64,000 nucleotides of DNA from Hydractinia symbiolongicarpus (Eukaryota; Cnidaria; Hydrozoa; Anthoathecata; Hydractiniidae). Each line of letters begins with the position of its first letter. Position 1 is the stretch's first letter. The notes under the pieces were generated by a model. The model was given only the letters and a program-made list of their open reading frames with translations, searched no databases and had not been told where the DNA came from. Where the stretch lies: positions 8,122,001-8,186,000 of the forward strand of contig NC_079881.1 in the NCBI RefSeq assembly GCF_029227915.1, read 5' to 3'. This document shows, piece after piece, positions 59,301-64,000 of the stretch. Both the position numbers and the translations under genes were made by a program.

Positions 59301-60300
59301 TACGTTGGTATGGCCATCGACAGAAAATTTATGTGTTTTTTATGAATTATGAAGGTATTATGCAGTATTATGCGATATTACGTTGTTATGGCCATCGACA
59401 AAAAATTTATGTACTTTTTTTGAATTATAAAGGTATTATGCAGTATTATGCAGTATTATGCGATATTACGTTGGTTATGGATTATTGACAGAAAAAATAT
59501 GTATTTTTTTTGGAACGATAGAGAGTATTATGAAGGCATTATGCAGTATTATGCGATATTACGTTGGTATGGCCATCGACAGAAAATTTTTGTATTTTTT
59601 ATGTAACGACAGAGAGTATTATGAAGGTATTATGCAGTATTATGCGATATTACGTTGGTATGGCCATCGACAGAAAATTTATGTGTTTTTTATGAATTAT
59701 GAAGGTATTATGCAGTATTATGCAATATTACGTTGGTATGGCCATCGACAGAAAATTTATGTATTTTTTATGAATTATGAAGGTATTATGCAGTATTATG
59801 CAGTATTATGCGATATTACGTTGGTATGGCCATCGACAGAAAATTTATGTGTTTTTTATGAATTATGAAGGTATTATGCAGTATTATGCGATATTACGTT
59901 GTTATGGCCATCGACAGAAAATTTATGTACTTTTTTTGAATTATAAAGGTATTATGCAGTATTATGCAGTATTATGCGATATTACGTTGGTTATGGATTA
60001 TTAACAGAAAAAATATGTATTTGTTATGTAGCGACAGAGAGTATTATGAAGGCATTATGCAGTATTATGCGATATTACGTTGGTATGGCCATCGACAGAA
60101 AATTTATGTACTTCTTTTGAATTATAAAGGTATTATGCAGTATTATGCAGTATTATGCGATATTACGTTGGTTATGGATTATTGACAGAAAAAATATGTA
60201 TTTTTTATGTAGCGACAGAGAGTATTATGAAGGTATTATGCAGTATTATGCGATATTACGTTGGTATGACCATCGACCAGAAAAAATATGTATTTGTTAT
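56320..60300 (+). repeat. Right satellite array, 88-bp unit, about 45 copies, with higher-order structure
   Basis: Same satellite as the left array, opposite orientation, but nearly three times as long. From about 58745 to 60300 a 516-bp block repeats three times, seen from identical segments starting at 58745, 59261 and 59777. A further long near-copy links 56557 and 58126 (offset 1569). The number of 10-bp TATTATGCAG words per unit varies between one and two before the final TATTATGCGA. The periodic ORFs it encodes are artefacts. Confidence 0.92.
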
Positions 60301-60468
60301 ATAGAGAGGATGTCGGATAATGCGGTTTCATTTGTCGGGTCCATTTGGTTGGAGAAGTATGACTGAACGTCTGTCGGCTTTTTATGTCGATAAAGTATGA
60401 AGGTTGTTAGTTATGTTGTACGTCGTGTGTCGGGACCACTTAGCCCGGTGCTAAATGAAGTCGTTGCC
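60300..60468. repeat. Right terminal inverted repeat, unique outer part
   Basis: Inverted partner of 45936-46110. It ends TGAAGTCGTTGCC at the target duplication. Confidence 0.87.
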
Positions 60469-60476
60469 ATCGAACC
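60469..60476. repeat. Target-site duplication, right copy (ATCGAACC)
   Basis: Exact match to 45928-45935. The uninterrupted SINE at 741-1096 shows the empty site (GGAATCGAACCCCGGTC). Confidence 0.88.
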
Positions 60477-60529
60477 CCGGTCTCCCGCACAGAGTACACG
60501 AGAGCTATAACCACTAATCTACGGCGCCA
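60469..60529 (-). mobile_element. tRNA-derived SINE, head half (split by the 14.5-kb element)
   Basis: ATCGAACCCCGGTCTCCCGC followed by the tRNA-like head up to GGCGCCAC, matching 1037-1095. With 45637-45935 it restores a full SINE once one copy of the 8-bp duplication is removed. Confidence 0.87.
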
Positions 60530-61603
60530 CACAAAATAAAAATAGAACTGGAAAACATTGAAAAAAACGCAAATTAGAAAATATTAATAAATTCGAGTCA
60601 AAAAAGCTTTTTCATTTCATTTTCATGTCCCACAGGATAATAGATAAAAGACAAAAGAAAAGGGGTAGGGTTCACGGGTTCACACATGACACTCCGTATC
60701 TCGTTCATCTTTTTCTTAGGGGAGTTCCCCGTGGACTATCCGTTTTTAAACTCAATAAAATCGGTTAGTACAATCGGAATCTAGAAAGTTTAACAAAATT
60801 GACGTGGCGGTGCAACTACTTAATTAATTTTATTCGCATTTTATAACAATTCTAATTTTACATAAAGATTAATTTACTATAATAATCCAATAAAAATAAA
60901 AGTATAAAATTTAGTTTCAGGATAAAATAATGCACCCAATGGCAATGCAGGTAAATCCACTTTGCTAGATTGGAGCGTTCTTGCTTACTATGAACCAGTC
61001 CGTAAAAATTGTTTTATTCCGTGTTTGAAAAAGCGAGAAAACGTAAACGTCTCTCTGATCTCCTAATGCCAGAAAATGTTGATGATGAAATTTTCATTTA
61101 AAGGCTTATAAACAATTTTTATTGCACCATCACTACAAATACTTTCGTTTTCAATGTGAATATAACAGGCTAGCGATGTTTAGACCAAGCAACATTTCAA
61201 TACTGGATACAGAAAGGAAGTGTGAGAGGGGGATTTAGCTTAGCTAGCTATCTAGGCCCTGGGGTGTCTGGAAGCCAGAAAAGAAGACTGAAAACAAACA
61301 GGTAAATTATTTTGGTAATAGCTAGGTAGCTAGCAGTCTAGCTCCTTAACTGATATATTTTTTGGATTTCCTTGGTAATATTCTTTTTTTCCAGAGATTA
61401 TAATATATACCTAGCTGCTAATACCATCAGCCTCTAAATTACGATATTATCTAACAAACAGCTTGCGAACAGTCATCTTGCAACCTTGCTCGCCACATAA
61501 CTTTATGGCTTTAACTATAGCCTTCCCTAGAAACAACTTTGCATAAATGGCGGTGAACAACGGGTGCGTTTGTGCAGGGTCGGACGAAAAACAAACTGAC
61601 TAA
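60530..61603. other. Flanking DNA right of the split SINE: nothing recognised
   Basis: AT-rich with a few GCTAGCTA words near 61240-61340. No ORF or RNA gene. Confidence 0.4.
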
Positions 61604-61988
61604 GGCGGACGTCACAAATATCTGGTGTTGAGTCATTTGAGCACCAAAACTAGAGTTAGTCGGTCAGCGAATGATAACTCAAAAATTCAAAAAATTATAT
61701 CCAACCATCTAGCCATTAACGCGCACTTTTAAATCGCTGATATTTAATGAGAACTTTGGCACCTCGTTTAAATAGAATTGCTGTGCGCCGTTTTCAACTA
61801 GTTCTCAGAACTCTTTTCGCATTTTAAAGGGAAGCACAACAATTCTGGTGGGTAATGGCTGGGGGGAGATAACATGCATATAATGTTTTTTTGTCATTTT
61901 AATTTTTCCGACTCAGTATATCAAAAGTTTCGATCAAAAATTAGGGTCGGTCGGGTGACTCCAACACCAAATATTTGTGATGTCCGCC
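61604..61988. mobile_element. Harbinger-like MITE (385 bp, TAA target duplication)
   Basis: The left end GGCGGACGTCACAAATATCT and the right end, in reverse complement GGCGGACATCACAAATATTT, match and continue through GGTGTTG(G)AGTCA. Both sides are flanked by TAA (61601-61603 and 61989-61991). A 3-bp TWA duplication with GGC/GGG ends is characteristic of PIF/Harbinger (family knowledge). No coding capacity. Confidence 0.75.
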
Positions 61989-62263
61989 TAAAACATCCTT
62001 TATTTTTGTGGTTTAAGTCTTAATTCCATGATGTGTGTTTTCTGATGTCAGATCCGCTGAAATTGTTTCTAAAGTCTATTTTATGATTAAAATGGCTTCA
62101 ATACATTATTATACAAAATTGTTTGTTGCACAATTAGTTATATAAATATTTTTTATTCCACAAGTAGTATCAAAGTATCAGAAAGTTGTAAGTTAAGTGA
62201 ATTAAAACTTTCTGATATGTGGGTTAAAATTCCTGGCCCTAAAATTGCCGTAACTTGAGTATA

Positions 62264-62877
62264 CAGTACTGTGAAAAGGTTTGTTAACATCGTGGTTCGT
62301 GTTTATTTCATGTTACGCACTAACCATGATAGCCCACAATGCGTATTTTTTAACAATTGTGGACGGACGTTAAGCCGAGAATGATGATGATGATGACCTC
62401 ACGATCATGTTTTGTAGACCTCATGATCATGTTTCGTAGACTACACAAACAAAAATTAAACATTACACTTAGTTTATCAATTAAATCAAAAACCGACGGC
62501 AAAAAAATAAATTAACACTTGTTGTTTTAATTCTTTGTCATAAAGCTAGCTATATAATAGATTTTAATCGTTCATGAATCAAAATGCGATGTAAAAAAAC
62601 ATTTCTATTGCTGCTTTTCGTTTATAAACTTTTAAAATATGATCTTAAAAAAACATTTCTATCGCTGCTTTTCGTTTATAAACTTTTACAATGCAATCTA
62701 AAAAAGCATTTATATCGCCGCTGGCTGTAACACAATCCTTCATGGAGATAATAATATTGGCGTGGCGGCCACATAGAATGTTTGAATGTTTGTTATACAT
62801 AAAGAACACATATCGTGGTTCATGTGCACCACGCTCGTTACATGAACACAATGTTAACAAACCTTTTCACAGTATTG
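62264..62877. mobile_element. Mariner/Tc-type MITE, copy 2 (614 bp, TA target duplication)
   Basis: The left end is CAGTACTGTGAAAAGGTTTG, and the right end in reverse complement is CAATACTGTGAAAAGGTTTG, both flanked by TA. Its interior corresponds to copy 1 (1944-2961) in inverted orientation, with fewer ~53-bp units. A short LINE-tail piece is inserted near 62366. Confidence 0.82.
62364..62396 (+). mobile_element. LINE 3'-tail fragment inside MITE copy 2
   Basis: GGACGTTAAGCCGAGAATGA with a GAT-repeat tail, the same end as the LINE fragment at 17403-17440. Only about 30 bp is present, an extreme 5' truncation or a SINE sharing this tail. A CTCATGATCATGTTTTGTAGAC duplication lies right after it. 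Confidence 0.65.
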
Positions 62878-62934
62878 TACTATGATTGTTTCCAACATTA
62901 AAACAGCAATCCCTGTGCAGTGTAGCATAAAGGG

Positions 62935-62989
62935 GCAAAAAAAGTCAAAAATGTGAAGCATCAAGCTTCGCATTTTTGACTTTTTTTGC
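62935..62989. repeat. Long hairpin, 25-bp arms with one mismatch, 5-nt loop
   Basis: GCAAAAAAAGTC...GTGAAGC pairs with GCTTCGC...GACTTTTTTTGC across ATCAA. The single T/C difference forms a G-T type mismatch. The arms end in T-rich DNA, so it resembles a terminator in form, but in this eukaryotic setting it is more likely a foldback remnant. Confidence 0.8.
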
Positions 62990-63236
62990 AAATTTTTATA
63001 TTTTGGTATTGCTCAGGCAAACAAAAATATTGAAGGTTTGGGCGCATGGCTGCTTTTCTTTTATCGGTAGACCTGGGTAGGGGCAGGGAAATCACATGAA
63101 AATGGCAAAGCAATTGAAAAAGAAACGAGGCAAGGCAAAGCCATGTCAGAGGGTATGACCCTGATATCAAGAAACAAACTGCCAAACTATACCAAATATA
63201 GGATTGCTGTGATGTTCTATATAAACCAACGTCGAT

Positions 63237-63307
63237 CTCAGGACTTGTAGCGTTTTTTTATATGGGTTCACATAAACTTTGCACGTTTCATCCTACAAGT
63301 CCTGGGA
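63237..63307. repeat. Inverted repeat, 14-bp arms (CTCAGGACTTGTAG)
   Basis: CTCAGGACTTGTAG at 63237-63250 pairs with CTACAAGTCCTGGGA at 63293-63307, with one G-T position. It may mark the ends of a tiny MITE, but no target duplication was established. Confidence 0.6.
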
Positions 63308-63575
63308 TTAAGGTTGATTATAGGCAGCAACTCCCCATTTTTTATAATAAATGATATTATTTTTTTAAATGTATTTTCAGCCTGATTTGTTTTTATTTTG
63401 TTTTAAATATATATATAGTGAATCTTTTTTCTTACTTAATTTTTTAAATTTTTCTGAAATATGTTTTTATATGTTGCTAATGGAACACTTTTTTATAATA
63501 TCAAAATTATAACTTTATTAAAATCTTATTTCTCTATTTTATACTAAACAATAGACCTCTTATCTTTAACCTGAA

Positions 63576-63676
63576 ATCTCAGCTCAATATTCTTATATAT
63601 AAGAGCTGAGATATTTGCTTTTTATGACATAAAATCATGTTTTATATATAAAACATGATCTTATAACATAAAAAGC
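63576..63676. repeat. Cluster of two hairpins, one nested in a third inverted repeat
   Basis: ATCTCAGCTC (63576) pairs with GAGCTGAGAT (63603-63612). Next to it ATCATGTTTTATA pairs perfectly with TATAAAACATGAT (63634-63659), and this is enclosed by GCTTTTTATG...CATAAAAAGC (63617-63676). No family assignment. Confidence 0.7.
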
Positions 63677-64000
63677 GCAATGCAACGTCTTCAATGATTT
63701 AAACAGAATTTCGATTATAAAGTATCAGATAAATACTTGGACTTTTTTATATATTTACAATGACCTGATAAAAACAACTGCAAACTAAACCTGTCAAAGT
63801 TTGTTGAATGCCATAAGTAATAATAAGAATAGTAAAAAGACATTAAATAGTTTAAATATTTTATTTCTCTTTTTTATAATAACTTTGAAAGGATCAAGAC
63901 ATAAATAGTTGTTGTAAACATTTTTTGCTGCATTTCCTCTGCCAGAAAATAATTTAATTTAACTAGTCTGACTAGCAAACATTGCAATTTGTAGTGGTTT

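Larger units (their letters stand above)
45936..60468. mobile_element. 14.5-kb DNA transposon with satellite-bearing inverted ends; probable KDZ (Zisupton-like) relative
   Basis: The termini are inverted: left GGGAACGACTTCATTTAGCA, right (reverse complement) GGCAACGACTTCATTTAGCA, and similarity continues for about 170 bp. The flanks are an exact 8-bp duplication ATCGAACC at 45928-45935 and 60469-60476, inside a SINE B box. Inside each end is the same 88-bp satellite in opposite orientation, then the same family of degenerate ~120-150-bp repeats, then a ~6-kb centre with a broken transposase-like gene (53712-54798, -), Helitrons and a Penelope-like fragment. An 8-bp duplication occurs in hAT, P and Zisupton-type elements (family knowledge); the coding motifs favour the KDZ group. 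Boundaries are well supported; the family assignment is inference. Confidence 0.85.

Noticed and set aside
46110-60300. CRISPR-like array
   Set aside because: The units are contiguous satellite monomers without unique spacers, in a eukaryotic genome.
56557-60366. Many overlapping ORFs encoding repetitive Met-Gln-Tyr-Tyr-Ala type peptides, and their mirror images at 46128-47359
   Set aside because: They are by-products of the 88-bp satellite. The frame breaks as soon as a variant unit occurs, and both arrays give the same peptides from opposite strands.
45936-60468. Polinton/Maverick or integrated virus as an explanation for the large inverted-repeat unit
   Set aside because: Polintons make 6-bp duplications and carry polymerase, integrase and capsid genes. 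None is visible here, and the duplication is 8 bp.

Overview
The window looks like nuclear DNA of an animal. It is AT-rich, its genes are split by many GT-AG introns, and it carries SINEs, LINEs, Helitrons and several cut-and-paste DNA transposons. The repeat spectrum and the AT-rich, intron-dense genes suggest an invertebrate, most plausibly a hydrozoan-like cnidarian. That placement is inference; no rRNA or mitochondrial marker is present.

Three ordinary host loci can be reconstructed exon by exon. (1) A 36-exon sorting nexin 14 (SNX14) gene runs on + from 222 to 28296 (914 aa, complete, all splice phases agree). (2) An intronless 369-aa four-helix membrane protein of unknown family (17766-18875, -) is nested in SNX14 intron 13. 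(3) Two tandem MBOAT7-like (lysophosphatidylinositol acyltransferase) genes lie on - at 33633-37974 and 39671-43419. Each has five coding exons with the same phases. Their third exons share a nearly identical ~200-bp stretch that looks like gene conversion.

The rest is a mobile-element landscape. SNX14 intron 1 holds a tRNA-derived SINE, a mariner-type MITE nested in a 1.7-kb inverted-repeat element, and three short Helitrons joined exactly head-to-tail. Intron 3 holds a decayed one-ORF LINE (endonuclease, reverse transcriptase and a zinc finger). Other introns hold a LINE tail, a 114-bp Helitron and minisatellites. Between the MBOAT pair and 46 kb lie fragments of one or two other LINEs.

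The most unusual object is a 14.5-kb transposon-like unit at 45936-60468. It has inverted termini, an exact 8-bp target duplication (ATCGAACC), and sits inside the B box of a tRNA-derived SINE whose two halves flank it. Each end is layered: about 170 bp of unique terminus, then an 88-bp satellite array (1.4 kb on the left, 4 kb on the right with a 516-bp higher-order period), then degenerate ~120-150-bp repeats. The centre carries a broken coding region whose motifs fit the Kyakuja-Dileera-Zisupton (KDZ) transposase group, plus Helitron and Penelope-like insertions. The right end of the window has a Harbinger-like MITE, a second copy of the mariner-type MITE, and several strong hairpins.
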